Part shown: positions 6,774 to 15,982 of the stretch, piece after piece
Numbering within the stretch: position 1 is the first letter of the stretch
How the letters are laid out: every line of letters begins with the position of its first letter
From: VYFG01 sp965213885
GTDB lineage: Bacteria; Pseudomonadota; Gammaproteobacteria; Arenicellales; Poriferihabitantaceae
Assembly (NCBI GenBank): GCA_965213885.1
Contig: OZ243919.1
Coordinates: 2,542,001-2,606,000, forward strand
Length of the DNA: 64,000 nucleotides
Direction: 5' to 3'
Position numbers and translations under genes: made by a program
The notes under the pieces: generated by a model
What the model was told of the DNA's origin: nothing
Databases searched by the model: none
What the model saw: only the letters and a program-made list of their open reading frames with translations

Positions 6774-9638
6774 TTATGCGAGTGTAATGCGGCAGAGCGT
6801 CACCTTGCTCTCCTGCATCTGGGTTACGGAATCGTATCCGTAGGTGAACGCGGTGTTCGCCGCCTCGCCCCGGACGTACGGTGCGGTTCCCTCGGGGTAC
6901 TTGTCCACGAGGTCCACGCCCTCGTAGTGGCCGCCGAAGTGGAACGGTGTGAAGACCACTCCCGGCCCCACGCGCTGGGTGACCATCGCCTTGACCTTGA
7001 TCCTGGCCCCCTCGGGGCTTTCGATCCAGATCATGTCGCCGTCCTTCACGTTGTGGTCATTGGCGTCCTTGGGATTGATCTCGGCAAACATCTCCTGCTG
7101 CAGTTCCGCCAGCCATGGATTGGACCGGGATTCCTCGCCGCCGCCCTCGTATTCCACCAGCCGTCCGCTGGTGTGAATGATCGGGAAGTCCCTGGAGAAG
7201 TCCTGGGCCTGGATGGAGGCGTACCTGGTAGGCAGGCGATAGAACCGCTTGCGGTCCTCGTAGGTGGGATATTTCGCCACCAGTTCGCGGTCCGGCGCGT
7301 AGAGCGGCTCGCGGTGAATCGGCACCCGGTCCGGGAAAGTCCAGACGATGGCCCGGGCCTTGGCGTTGCCGAAGGGTGCGCAGCCGTGCTTGATGGCCAC
7401 CCGCTGGATGCCGCCGGACAGGTCGGTTTTCCAGTTCTTGCCGTCGGCCAGCGCCTGTTCCTCGGGAGTCAGGTCATCCCACCACCCCAGGGTTTTCAGC
7501 AGGTCGGCGGTGAACTCCGGATGGCCGTCCTGGATCTCGTTTCCGACCGGCCAGGAATCCTCGGCGAGGATGTTGTTGCCTTCATGCTCCACACCGAAGC
7601 GGGCACGGAAATTCAGTCCTCCCTCGGCCACGGGCTTGCTGGGATCGTACAGCACCGGGGTCCCCGGATGCTTCATCTCCGGCGTTCCCCAGCAGGGCCA
7701 GGGCATGCCGTAGTATTCACCGTCGCAGGGACCACCTGCCGCTTTCAGCGTCGTGGTGTCGAAGGTGTGCTTGTTCTCCATGTGAAGCCTGAGGCGTTCC
7801 GGGCTCTGGCCGGTGTAGCCGATGGTCCACATGCCCCGGTTGAACTCGCGGGTGATGTCCTCGATCAGTGGTTCGTCGTTGTTGACCTCGATGTTCTTGC
7901 ACAGCTGGTCGGCGATGCCGAGTTTCTTCGCCAGCTTGTAGATGATCGTGTGGTCGGGCAGCGATTCGAACAGTGGATCAATGACCTTCTCGCGCCATTG
8001 CAGGGAGCGGTTCGACGCGGTGACCGAACCGTAGGTCTCGAACTGCGTGGTGCCGGGCAACAGCCAGATGCCGTCGGTGCGGTCGTTCATCACCGCAGCG
8101 TGGGTCGGATAGGGATCGATGATCACCATCATGTCCAGCTTGGCCATGGCCTTCTTCATTTCCGGTCCGCGGGTCTGGCTGTTCACGGCGTGACCCCAGT
8201 AGACCATGCAGCGGATGTTGTCCTTCTGGCCGATGTTTTCCTCAAGCACCCCGTCGACCCAGCGCGAGACCGGGATGCCGCGGTAGTTCATCGGGTGGGT
8301 GGGCTTGCCGTTGTCACCCTCCACCTCCTCCTGGCTGAACCGGGACTTGACCCATGCCGGATCGAGATCCCATACCCGGGACCAGTGGCCCCAGGCGCCG
8401 TTGGAGAGGCCGTAGTAGCCGGGGAGGGAATGGGACAGCACGCAGAAGTCGGTGGCGCCCTGCACGTTGTCGTGTCCCCGGAAGATATTGGCGCCGCCAC
8501 CTTCCTTGCCGATATTGCCGAGGGCAAGCTGGAAAGCGCAGTAGGCGCGGGTGTTGTTGTTGCCGATGGTGTGCTGGGTGCCGCCCATGCACCAGACAAA
8601 CGTTGCCGGGCTGTTTTCCGCCATCATCTGCGCGGCGGCCTTGACTGTCGCCTCCGGCACACCGGTGACACGCTCGGTCTCTTCCGGCGTCCACCTGGCC
8701 ACCTCGGCGCGAATCTCGTCCATGCCGTAGACCCGCTGGCGGATGTACTCCTTGTCCTCCCAGCCGTTCTCGAAGATATGCCACATCATGCCCCAGATGA
8801 TGCCCACGTCGGTTCCAGGCCGGATCCGCACGAAGAGATCGGCATGGGCCGCGGTACGCGTATAGCGTGGATCGATCACCAGCATCTTGGAGCCGTTTTC
8901 CTTCGCCCTGAAGATATGCTGCAGGGAGACCGGGTGGGCTTCCGCCGGGTTGGAGCCGATGAACAGCATGCACTTGGAATTGTGCATGTCGTTGTAGCTG
9001 TTGGTCATGGCCCCGTAACCCCAGGTGTTCGCCACGCCCGCCACGGTGGTGGAATGGCAGATGCGCGCCTGGTGGTCCACGTTGTTGGAGCCCCACATTG
9101 CGGCGAACTTGCGGAACAGGTAGGCCTGCTCGTTGTTGTACTTCGCCGAACCGAGCCAGTAGACCGAGTCTGGACCGGATTCCTCCCGGATCTTCAGCAT
9201 GCCGTCACCGATCTCGTTGACGGCGTCGTCCCAGGACTGCCGCTTCCACCTGCCGCCTTCCAGCTTCATCGGATACTTGAGGCGGCGCTCTCCATGTCCG
9301 TGCTCGCGCACGGCGGCGCCCTTGGCGCAATGGGAGCCCAGGTTGAAGGGGGAATCGAAGTCCGGCTCCTGGCCGGTCCACACCCCGTTCTGCACCTCGG
9401 CACGCACGCCGCAGCCCACCGAGCAGTGGGTGCAGACGCTGCGCTTGACGACGATCTCACCGCTGCCGGCGGTGGCGGCATGAGCCTTTTTCACCCTGCC
9501 CGGCATCAGCGAGGTGGCCGCGGCGCCGGCGCCCATGGCCAGACCGGAACGCTTCAGGAAGGTTCTTCGGTCGATGGATTGTCCGATGCCCGGCTGACCC
9601 TGGCCATCGGAGCCTGTTTGCTTGCGTATCAGTTTCAT
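6774..9638 (-). CDS. fdhA: Formate dehydrogenase catalytic (alpha) subunit, cysteine type, Tat-exported
   Basis: A 954-residue molybdenum/tungsten bis-MGD enzyme that oxidises formate to CO2. The N-terminus has a Tat signal (DRRTFLKRSGLAMGAGAA, residues 23-40), so the enzyme is periplasmic. The N-terminal [4Fe-4S] cluster ligands are C69, C72, C76 and C104. The metal ligand is Cys194 in DHQARICHSTTVA, where E. coli FdnG has selenocysteine; the gene has no internal TGA. Molybdopterin oxidoreductase and C-terminal dinucleotide-binding domains follow. Maturation proteins (TorD-like chaperone, FdhD, small TAT protein) are encoded nearby. Transcribed ahead of fdhB with a 16-base gap. Confidence 0.95.
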   Translation of the reverse strand: MKLIRKQTGSDGQGQPGIGQSIDRRTFLKRSGLAMGAGAAATSLMPGRVKKAHAATAGSGEIVVKRSVCTHCSVGCGVRAEVQNGVWTGQEPDFDSPFNLGSHCAKGAAVREHGHGERRLKYPMKLEGGRWKRQSWDDAVNEIGDGMLKIREESGPDSVYWLGSAKYNNEQAYLFRKFAAMWGSNNVDHQARICHSTTVAGVANTWGYGAMTNSYNDMHNSKCMLFIGSNPAEAHPVSLQHIFRAKENGSKMLVIDPRYTRTAAHADLFVRIRPGTDVGIIWGMMWHIFENGWEDKEYIRQRVYGMDEIRAEVARWTPEETERVTGVPEATVKAAAQMMAENSPATFVWCMGGTQHTIGNNNTRAYCAFQLALGNIGKEGGGANIFRGHDNVQGATDFCVLSHSLPGYYGLSNGAWGHWSRVWDLDPAWVKSRFSQEEVEGDNGKPTHPMNYRGIPVSRWVDGVLEENIGQKDNIRCMVYWGHAVNSQTRGPEMKKAMAKLDMMVIIDPYPTHAAVMNDRTDGIWLLPGTTQFETYGSVTASNRSLQWREKVIDPLFESLPDHTIIYKLAKKLGIADQLCKNIEVNNDEPLIEDITREFNRGMWTIGYTGQSPERLRLHMENKHTFDTTTLKAAGGPCDGEYYGMPWPCWGTPEMKHPGTPVLYDPSKPVAEGGLNFRARFGVEHEGNNILAEDSWPVGNEIQDGHPEFTADLLKTLGWWDDLTPEEQALADGKNWKTDLSGGIQRVAIKHGCAPFGNAKARAIVWTFPDRVPIHREPLYAPDRELVAKYPTYEDRKRFYRLPTRYASIQAQDFSRDFPIIHTSGRLVEYEGGGEESRSNPWLAELQQEMFAEINPKDANDHNVKDGDMIWIESPEGARIKVKAMVTQRVGPGVVFTPFHFGGHYEGVDLVDKYPEGTAPYVRGEAANTAFTYGYDSVTQMQESKVTLCRITLA

Positions 9639-9707
9639 GCTTGGTTCTCCTGAGTCGCTATGCGATTCATCACGTTTGTATGGTTTTTCCGTCGCACCGC
9701 CTTCGGC

Positions 9708-9896
9708 CTATCTGCGGGCGAGCCGGTAATAGGCACGGACATGATCGGTTTCCCGATAACCCTGCTTTGCCACGGTCTCCGTAGTCTCCTCCGTGCCGGC
9801 AAGCACGCCGGATGCAGCGGCCCCGGTGCCGATCGCTGCGGTGGTTACAGCGGCGCCCTTCAGGAATGCGCGCCTGGCTTTTTCCGGTTTCTTCAT
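9708..9896 (-). CDS. Formate dehydrogenase region TAT-target protein
   Basis: A 62-residue protein of the family described as 'formate dehydrogenase region TAT target' (TIGR02811 type). It has the twin-arginine motif KARRAFLKGAAVTTAAIG and ends in a short Tyr/Arg-rich tail (RAYYRLARR). Such proteins occur just upstream of fdhA; their function is not known. The ATG at 9896 places the Tat motif at the N-terminus; an ATG at 9935 adds 13 residues without family similarity. Confidence 0.85.
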   Translation of the reverse strand: MKKPEKARRAFLKGAAVTTAAIGTGAAASGVLAGTEETTETVAKQGYRETDHVRAYYRLARR

Positions 9897-9947
9897 GGTT
9901 TGTACCTCAGCTTGATCAAGGTTGATGTATGTCATTCAAATGCAGGC

Positions 9948-10592
9948 TCAGTGTTGCTGAACATTCAGATACTGGCTTTCCAGTTGCATGAATCGTTCCC
10001 CGAGCAGACCCACGGCCTGGTAGAAATCCGCGTTGCGCGCCGACTTCAGTTCACGGAAAAACTTCTCGCCCCAGGGAAGCAGATGGCGCAGGAAGAAGCG
10101 GCGCTGCTGGAACCCCTCGACGTCATCCGATTCGATCAGGATCGACATGGCCTCACAGATCGCGGCGATGTGATCCTCCGGCTCCTTGTGACTCCCGTCC
10201 CTCTCGAACCCCAGCGACCGCAGGTCATCCCGGAGTTCGCTGAGGGGCTTTTCCATCAGGAACCCGGTCAGGTGCCAGGAACCGAAGGGGATGATTTCGC
10301 CCCGGCCAAGGCCGATGAACAGGGCATGGAATTCATCATCCAGCCGGACCGGGTCCGCCTCCCCGGCAGCCTGGCGCAATGCCAGCCAGGCCTCGCCGAC
10401 CTCCCCCGGGCTGTCGGCGTCGACGGGGTCTTCGATATGGCAGAGATAGTCCAGCAGATCGCGGTCCGGGATGTCGCTGAGCAGGGACGCCAGGACGGCA
10501 TAGGTCGCGGCCCGCGCCTGATCCTCTTCCGTGATCAGGGCAGCCAGTTCGAGATTTCCGTTCTCAGACGTCAAGGGCTGGACGGATTCCAA
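9948..10592 (-). CDS. TorD-family chaperone of formate dehydrogenase
   Basis: A 214-residue all-helical cytosolic protein of the TorD/DmsD family. These chaperones bind the Tat signal of a molybdoenzyme and hold it until its cofactor is loaded. Recognisable parts are ARAATYAVLASLLSD near the N-terminus, the LDDEFHALFIGLGRGEIIPFGSWHLTG block at about 85-111 and the family's RRFFLRHLLPWGEKFF signature at about 161-176. It is the first gene of the fdhA transcription block. Its partner is inferred to be the FdhA encoded downstream. Confidence 0.85.
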   Translation of the reverse strand: MESVQPLTSENGNLELAALITEEDQARAATYAVLASLLSDIPDRDLLDYLCHIEDPVDADSPGEVGEAWLALRQAAGEADPVRLDDEFHALFIGLGRGEIIPFGSWHLTGFLMEKPLSELRDDLRSLGFERDGSHKEPEDHIAAICEAMSILIESDDVEGFQQRRFFLRHLLPWGEKFFRELKSARNADFYQAVGLLGERFMQLESQYLNVQQH

Positions 10593-10894
10593 TCAGGCTC
10601 TCTCCCCATAGTAGTGTTCAGTATCGATGGACCCGCCTACCACTCCCCCTGGGGCGCGGCGCGGCGCGTTCCGGCGTTTATTGTCGATTTCGCAACGTCA
10701 AAGATATACCCCGGGAAAGCGCGGTTCAAGCTTGCCGCCTTCACGTAATTTTCACCTGCCCGTCAGGCAGCGGCAAAGACTCCGGCTTATGGTTATTGAA
10801 AACAATGACTTATTTCTGCCAGCCAGAACAGAAACAAAATTCACCGCCAGCCGGATAGAATGATTTCCTGCCAAACTCCGAAAAAAGAAATTTA
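10593..10894. other. Non-coding gap between poly-ferredoxin gene and fdh structural block
   Basis: 302 bases without a supported gene. The stretch from about 10790 to 10905 is clearly more AT-rich than its surroundings and probably holds the promoter for the chaperone-fdhABC block on the minus strand. I see a short palindrome, ATTG-AAAA-CAAT, at 10795-10806, and a small inverted repeat CTGCC/GGCAG at 10758-10770. Neither matches a regulator that I can name. No FNR-type box is seen. Confidence 0.5.
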
Positions 10895-12556
10895 TTATCC
10901 GATCATGTCCTTGCGATCGTACAGGTCGGCGACCCGGCAGTCCTCGCACATCCGCAGGCGGTTCCGCTGTTCCGGCGTTTCGAACATCCAGTGGCCCGCC
11001 AGTTTCTCCATCATGCGGTCGATCATCGCGCTGGTGGCAAACGGTTTTCCGCAGGCGATGCACCGGAAGGGCTCCTCTTCCTTCAGCGTGCGACTCCTGG
11101 TCGCCGCGTCGTTGGGATCGAACCGCGGGTCCAGGACCAGGGCGGATTCCGGGCAGGCCCGGGTGCAGATCCCGCACTGCACGCAGTTGCTTTCGATGAA
11201 GCGCAGCGCCGGGGAGTCCCCCCCGGCTTCGAGCGCATTGCCGGGACAGACCGAAACGCATCCCATGCACAGCGTGCAGGCATCGGCGTCCAGGACCACC
11301 TGCCCGAACGGGCTACCCGTCGGCAAGGGCACCGGACCTGCTGCGGCCGAGGTCTGCACCAGGTACCGCAACGCATTCCTGAGCACGCTGCGCTTGCCGC
11401 CCGCGGCCGCGAAGGTGGCAACGGCAGCTCTCGTGGTCGTGGCCGGGGCGGCCGCCAGCACCGGATCCAGGGATGCGGTCAGGCGGATCTCGCAGTGGCT
11501 GAGACCGGAGCCGCGAAGCACCGCCTGGAGGAATCCGGCGGTCTCCTCAAGACTGCGGCGAACCGGCTCGGAAACCTCTTCCCGGACATGGAGCCAGATC
11601 TCTCCGGCGCCATAGGCCAGTGCGCTCGCCAGCAGTTCCGCGCCCGCCGAGCCGATCTCCTCCACCAGGAGCGGAATGACATGCTCCGGCAGCTCCCGGG
11701 CGGCGGCGGCCACCGCCTCCCCGCCATGTTCCCGGTCGTAGACGAGCAGCGTGATCTCCCGCGGCCCGAGCCGCTCGCGCAGGTCGCGGAATACCCGTCT
11801 CAGGAACTCCACCTGCTCCTCCATCGGCGGATAACGGTAAGTGATGGCCCCAGACGGACAACGGGCGGTACAGCTTCCGCCTCCCTGGCAGAGATAGGGA
11901 TTGACCTCGATCTGTTCGCCCACGGAGATGATCGCATCCGTCGGACAGGCCTCCAGACAGCGGTTGCAGCCTTCGATGCCGCTGCGGCCATGGGCGCAGA
12001 TATCCGGGTCGTACTGGAAATAACGGGGCTTCTCGAACTCGCCCACCATTTCCCGCACCGCCTCGATCGCCCCGGACAGCCTGCCGGAATCGGTGCCGAC
12101 GTGGTGATAACCCGGCGGCTTGACGGCGGCGCCGATCAACGCCACGGCGCCCGCATCGATCACGTGGTCGAACAGACCATTGGGAATGCCCATCATCTGC
12201 CCGAGTCCAACCCGGTCCGCCTCATCCCCATCCGGGCCCGGGAGACTCGCGGTGAACCGGCCGAGGTAACCCTCCACCTGAAGTCCGGGCGCCTTCCAGG
12301 CGTTGGGGGCGGACGCGGGCCGGTCGTCCCGGGCGGCCACCGCGATGTAACACAGGAACCGGTCGCCCAGCGCGGCCTCCGCTTCGCGGCCCGTCGCCTC
12401 GTCCATCACCAGCAGGACCCGGTTGGCCGCCACGTAGGCGACGCTGGTGGTCGGCGCGGGCGACCAGGATGCCCCGGACAGTATTTCATGGCGGATCAGG
12501 CCCGCCTGTGTCTGCGCGGACAGGTCGAGCCCGAGGGCTTCCAGATAACTTGGCAT
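10895..12556 (-). CDS. Poly-ferredoxin (multiple 4Fe-4S) of the formate dehydrogenase locus
   Basis: A 553-residue cytosolic iron-sulfur protein. An N-terminal region without cysteine motifs is followed by ferredoxin-like clusters: C187/C197/C200/C204 with C223/C229/C233, then a pair of classical motifs, C427-x2-C-x2-C-x3-CP and C458-x2-C-x2-C-x3-CP. The C-terminus has two CxxC pairs (499/502 and 537/540) resembling a zinc ribbon. Between the clusters lies an alpha/beta domain. Proteins of this type sit with DUF3305/DUF3306 in proteobacterial FDH operons and are thought to help assembly or electron supply; the exact role is not established. It lies 33 bases downstream of the DUF3306 gene. Confidence 0.8.
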   Translation of the reverse strand: MPSYLEALGLDLSAQTQAGLIRHEILSGASWSPAPTTSVAYVAANRVLLVMDEATGREAEAALGDRFLCYIAVAARDDRPASAPNAWKAPGLQVEGYLGRFTASLPGPDGDEADRVGLGQMMGIPNGLFDHVIDAGAVALIGAAVKPPGYHHVGTDSGRLSGAIEAVREMVGEFEKPRYFQYDPDICAHGRSGIEGCNRCLEACPTDAIISVGEQIEVNPYLCQGGGSCTARCPSGAITYRYPPMEEQVEFLRRVFRDLRERLGPREITLLVYDREHGGEAVAAAARELPEHVIPLLVEEIGSAGAELLASALAYGAGEIWLHVREEVSEPVRRSLEETAGFLQAVLRGSGLSHCEIRLTASLDPVLAAAPATTTRAAVATFAAAGGKRSVLRNALRYLVQTSAAAGPVPLPTGSPFGQVVLDADACTLCMGCVSVCPGNALEAGGDSPALRFIESNCVQCGICTRACPESALVLDPRFDPNDAATRSRTLKEEEPFRCIACGKPFATSAMIDRMMEKLAGHWMFETPEQRNRLRMCEDCRVADLYDRKDMIG

Positions 12557-12589
12557 GTCAGAATTCCCGATCAGGTGGGAGAATGAAAC

Positions 12590-13306
12590 TCATGCGGGGG
12601 GGTTCTTCCCGCCGTCGGCATCCGCGGGATCGTCCTTCGCATCCCGGTCCGGTGCGGTTTCCTGGGATTGCACGTCATCCCGGTCCGGCCCGGCGTGCGA
12701 TGTCGAGGCCACGTCCGTCCGCCCGTCCTGCGGCGTCTGCGCAGGTGATTCCCTCGGCTCTTCGGATTCACCCGACGCGAGCCGTTCCTGCTCCGCGGCT
12801 TCCAGGCGGCGCCTTTCCGCCACCTCGGCCTGGTGCTTCATGTCGGAAGTGACCATGTCTCCCAGCGCCTCGAACCGGGTGAAATCCTCGTCGTAGTCAT
12901 CCAGACCGTCACGTACGTTGAACACCGTCGCGGAAAACAGTTTGCGCAGCGCCAGCCTGCGCAATTTCTCGCTGACTCCCGGAGACAGGAATCCGGAGTA
13001 GTCGCTGTGCTCGTCGAGCGTATCCAGGGATGGCATGTCCGCGTCCGACAGCACCGGCGCCTCGGCCCCGGCCTCGGCATCGGCATCGGCCCCGGGCGGC
13101 TTCAGGCGGTCGGCCTCCACGGTGGTCCGCATGCGCCCGGGGCTGTCCTCGGGCACGATGGTATTGAGGGGCACCGGTTCCTCGGCATCGGCCGGGCCGC
13201 CGCCCGGTTCCGGCCGAGCATCCTGATCATCGGAACGCTTGCGCTTCGACCACCGCCTGAGGAAGCCTTCCTCCTGGTCCGGATCCGGACCGGGTCGCCT
13301 GCTCAT
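12590..13306 (-). CDS. DUF3306 domain protein of the formate dehydrogenase locus
   Basis: A 238-residue protein with the DUF3306 hallmark FLRRWSKRK near the N-terminus and the later LPSLDTLDEHSDYSGFL-like core (residues about 91-109) followed by LRRLALRKLFSATVFNVRDGLDDYDEDF. The rest is low-complexity, acidic and Pro-rich. It overlaps the DUF3305 gene by four bases (ATGA), which shows coupling. Function is unknown, but the DUF3305-DUF3306 pair is a standard partner of periplasmic formate dehydrogenases. Confidence 0.88.
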   Translation of the reverse strand: MSRRPGPDPDQEEGFLRRWSKRKRSDDQDARPEPGGGPADAEEPVPLNTIVPEDSPGRMRTTVEADRLKPPGADADAEAGAEAPVLSDADMPSLDTLDEHSDYSGFLSPGVSEKLRRLALRKLFSATVFNVRDGLDDYDEDFTRFEALGDMVTSDMKHQAEVAERRRLEAAEQERLASGESEEPRESPAQTPQDGRTDVASTSHAGPDRDDVQSQETAPDRDAKDDPADADGGKNPPA

Positions 13307-13869
13307 GGCACGCCGCCCCCGGCGTCGCCGTCACGGGAGGCGGCGTAGAGCGAGTCCTCCAGCCAGTCCCGGCGCTTGCGCTTGCGCTTGATTTCCGGCC
13401 GGTAGTGACTGATCACGTAGCGCTCGAGCAGTTCCGTGATCTCCTCCGGCATGGGCACCGAAAGGACCATGTCGTCGGATTCCATGTGACCGCTTGCCTC
13501 GTCCTGGTTGGCAGTCACCAGCATCGGGCGGATTTCCCGGGCGCCGTATTCGCCTTCGCAAACCACGAACAGGTGGGGCCGGTCGGACAGCAGGTTGTAC
13601 CAGTAGCCCTCGCCGCCGTCCTTGTAGAAGTCCAGGGTGAATCCGGTGCAGATGAACCGGCACGTGTTCCCGTCCACCTCGACCACGCTGTCCCCGCCAA
13701 GCCCCGTAATGCCCTCCCCGGACAGGACCCCGTGGACCCGCCAGACGGGATAGCCCCATTTTTTCGCCGGATCGATCCGGCGCTCCAGCACCACGGCCAC
13801 GGGCACGGAGATTCTCGACCCGGGCCCGGCCCGTTCCTCCATTCCCTGCCCGTCGGCGGTTCCGGTCAC
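13303..13869 (-). CDS. DUF3305 domain protein of the formate dehydrogenase locus
   Basis: A 188-residue soluble protein of the DUF3305 family: it opens with ISVPVAVVLERR and WGYPVWRVHGV, and contains the YWYNLLSDRPHLFVVCE core. The C-terminal part is basic (KRKRKRRDWLED). It is translationally coupled to DUF3306 and follows the DUF6494 gene by 16 bases. Function unknown; its association with formate dehydrogenase is known from gene neighbourhood in many proteobacteria. Confidence 0.88.
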   Translation of the reverse strand: MTGTADGQGMEERAGPGSRISVPVAVVLERRIDPAKKWGYPVWRVHGVLSGEGITGLGGDSVVEVDGNTCRFICTGFTLDFYKDGGEGYWYNLLSDRPHLFVVCEGEYGAREIRPMLVTANQDEASGHMESDDMVLSVPMPEEITELLERYVISHYRPEIKRKRKRRDWLEDSLYAASRDGDAGGGVP

Positions 13870-13885
13870 GCCGCCCCGGTCTCGG

Positions 13886-14095
13886 CTATTCCTCGATCAC
13901 GAGGGTATCCACCACATCCACGTCCAGGCCAAGCTGGCGGACGGACAGTGACATGGTGGCTTCCAGGCGGTCCCCGGCCCGGATGGTTCCGGCCCGGATG
14001 CCGTCGCGGACCGCCTGCTCGATGGCCCGCTGGGAAGTGATGCCGGTTTTCTTGAGGAATTTCCTGATCTGGATGTTGAGCGCGTCTTCGTTCAT
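13886..14095 (-). CDS. DUF6494 family small protein
   Basis: A 69-residue cytosolic protein starting NEDALNIQIRKFLKKTGITSQRAIE, typical of the DUF6494 family that accompanies formate dehydrogenase genes. No catalytic motif. The ATG at 14095 is chosen because family similarity starts there; the frame stays open to 14215 but the extra part is not protein-like. It is the first gene of the minus-strand DUF3305/3306 operon and is divergent from fdhD. The 14096-14354 spacer between them must hold both promoters; I see no clear boxes. Confidence 0.82.
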   Translation of the reverse strand: MNEDALNIQIRKFLKKTGITSQRAIEQAVRDGIRAGTIRAGDRLEATMSLSVRQLGLDVDVVDTLVIEE

Positions 14096-14354
14096 GGATT
14101 GTCGGCCTGCCTGCGTCATGCCGGAAAGCATAGATGGAATGGTCACCGGATTACAATAGCGCCCTGCTTCATAACCTGGCCCCTGCGGGCAGGCAGTGTC
14201 CCGCCGAACAGGCATGCGGCGTCCGTCGGACCCCGGGCGGATCTGCCGGAAATACTACCGCCATCCGTCTTTGTCGGATACTATCACCACTTGAGTTTCG
14301 CCGCCGAGGCACCCATTTCACCTTGTTCTCGACGAACTGCATCGCGACTCCCCC

Positions 14355-15227
14355 ATGGCCACGGCACCCGGCATGAATCGAATCAGGGCCCCGTCCCCCA
14401 CCGGCCGGCCGCGTCTCAGCGACGCCGGGCTGGAGGCGATACACCGGGTCGCGGCGCTGGATCAGTTCGGCAACAGCCGGGACATCAACATCGTGGGGGA
14501 AGTCCCCCTGACCATCAGGGTGGACGGTCAGGAACTGGTGACCCTGATGACCCTCGGCGCGCGGCCGGAAATGCTGGTACTGGGCTACCTGCGAAACCAG
14601 ACCCTGTTCAACGATCCCGGCGAAATCCGCTCGGTGACCGTGAACTGGGACCGGGAGGTCGCCGAGGTCGAAACCCGGGACGGCAAGGGCATGACCGGCG
14701 TCGACACCAGCAGGCGCACGGTGACCACGGGCTGCGGCCAGGGAACGATCCTCAGCTGTACGCTGGACAAGCTGTACGACCATCGCCTGCCGCCGACGCA
14801 AATCCGGCAGTCGGACATCTACGACATGCTGGGCAAGATCCGTGACCACAACAAGACCTACCGCGCCGCGGGTTCCGTGCACGGATGCGGACTGTGCCAG
14901 GGCGGGGAGATACTGACTTTCGTCGAGGACGTGGGCAGGCACAACGCCATGGACACGATTTCCGGAGAGATGTGGCTGGACCATGTCGGCGGCCACGACA
15001 AGATCTTCTACACCACCGGGCGTCTGACCTCGGAAATCGTGATGAAGGCGGCCCTGATGGGCATCCCGGTGCTGGTTTCCCGCAACGGCACCACCCACAT
15101 GGGCTACGAGCTGGCGGAAGAACTGGGCGTCACGCTCATCGCCCGTGCCAAGAGCCGGCATTTCGTGGCGCTGAACCCACAGAATCTCGTCTTCGACGCC
15201 ATCCCGAGGCAGGTCCGCTTCGATTGA
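14355..15227 (+). CDS. fdhD: Formate dehydrogenase accessory sulfurtransferase FdhD
   Basis: A 290-residue protein of the FdhD family, which transfers sulfur from IscS to the molybdenum cofactor of formate dehydrogenase. Visible hallmarks are GEVPLTIRVDG, the cysteine-rich loop HGCGLCQGG with a preceding TTGCGQGT, VEDVGRHNAMD, and the C-terminal YTTGRLTSEIVMKAALMGIPVLVSRNG block. It is longer than E. coli FdhD by a short N-terminal extension; an internal Met at codon 7 is an alternative start. It is divergent from the DUF6494-DUF3305-DUF3306 operon. Confidence 0.95.
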   Translation: MATAPGMNRIRAPSPTGRPRLSDAGLEAIHRVAALDQFGNSRDINIVGEVPLTIRVDGQELVTLMTLGARPEMLVLGYLRNQTLFNDPGEIRSVTVNWDREVAEVETRDGKGMTGVDTSRRTVTTGCGQGTILSCTLDKLYDHRLPPTQIRQSDIYDMLGKIRDHNKTYRAAGSVHGCGLCQGGEILTFVEDVGRHNAMDTISGEMWLDHVGGHDKIFYTTGRLTSEIVMKAALMGIPVLVSRNGTTHMGYELAEELGVTLIARAKSRHFVALNPQNLVFDAIPRQVRFD

Positions 15228-15274
15228 ATGCCCCCGGCCGGCACCACCGTCCGGGCAGACCCGCTCCCCGACGA

Positions 15275-15982
15275 TCAGCCGGGCCGGGCGCCCTGGTGCA
15301 TGGTCAGCCCCGTGAACATGGCGACGCCGAACAGCATGATCAACGACCCCGCCACCTTGCGCACCAACGGGCGGCGCATGGGTCCCCCCTCGCCGCCCAG
15401 CAGCCCCACGGCGGAAACCGCCGGCAACGTGCCGAGGCCGAAGGCGCCCATGGCCGCGGCGCCGGTCAGGGGCCTGCCGCTCGCCAGCACCAGCGCGAGC
15501 GCCGAATACACCAGGCCGCAGGGCAGCCAGCCCCAGATCATGCCAGCGGCGAGGGCGCGGCCGTAGCCGTCAACCGGCAGCAGGTGCCTGGTCAGGGGTG
15601 AAAGCCGCCGCCACAGCTGCATGCCGATGCGTTCCACCGGCGCCAGTGCGTTCCACCACCCCGTGAGGTACAGGCCGAGCAGGATCATGAAAAGCCCGCT
15701 GACGACCTGCGCCAGGGCGCGGCCGGACTCCTCGCCGAGCATGGCCAGCAGGGTCACGCCGGCCAGCGCGGCAATCGCGCCAGCGGCCGCGTAGCTGCCG
15801 ATGCGTCCACCGTTGTAGGCCAGCGTCATCAGCCAGCGCCGGCGAGGAGTCCGGTTGGCGGGCACGGAAGCCGTTGCGGCATGCAGCATGCCGGCGATGC
15901 CGCCGCACATGCCCACGCAGTGCATGGAACCCAGAAGGCCGAGCAGGAAGGCGCTGGCGATGATGAGGATGTCTGCTGTCAT
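15275..15982 (-). CDS. TauE/SafE-family (DsbD-like) membrane protein of the cbb3 locus
   Basis: A 235-residue membrane protein with about six helices. The first helix carries GSMHCVGMCGGI (residues 19-30) and a later one GWLPCGLVYS, the cysteine motifs of the DsbD-like 'sulfite exporter TauE/SafE' proteins. In cbb3 gene clusters this family follows ccoGHIS and is thought to assist metal delivery or cytochrome assembly; this is inferred from context. The start overlaps the fixH stop by four bases. It converges on fdhD, 47 bases away. Confidence 0.8.
   Translation of the reverse strand: MTADILIIASAFLLGLLGSMHCVGMCGGIAGMLHAATASVPANRTPRRRWLMTLAYNGGRIGSYAAAGAIAALAGVTLLAMLGEESGRALAQVVSGLFMILLGLYLTGWWNALAPVERIGMQLWRRLSPLTRHLLPVDGYGRALAAGMIWGWLPCGLVYSALALVLASGRPLTGAAAMGAFGLGTLPAVSAVGLLGGEGGPMRRPLVRKVAGSLIMLFGVAMFTGLTMHQGARPG

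Noticed and set aside
6582..9653. A 1023-codon open frame antisense to fdhA
   Set aside because: High-GC shadow frame; His/Gly/Pro-rich translation without family features.
10795..10806. ATTG-AAAA-CAAT palindrome as an FNR site for the fdh block
   Set aside because: It does not match TTGAT-N4-ATCAA in sequence or spacing.
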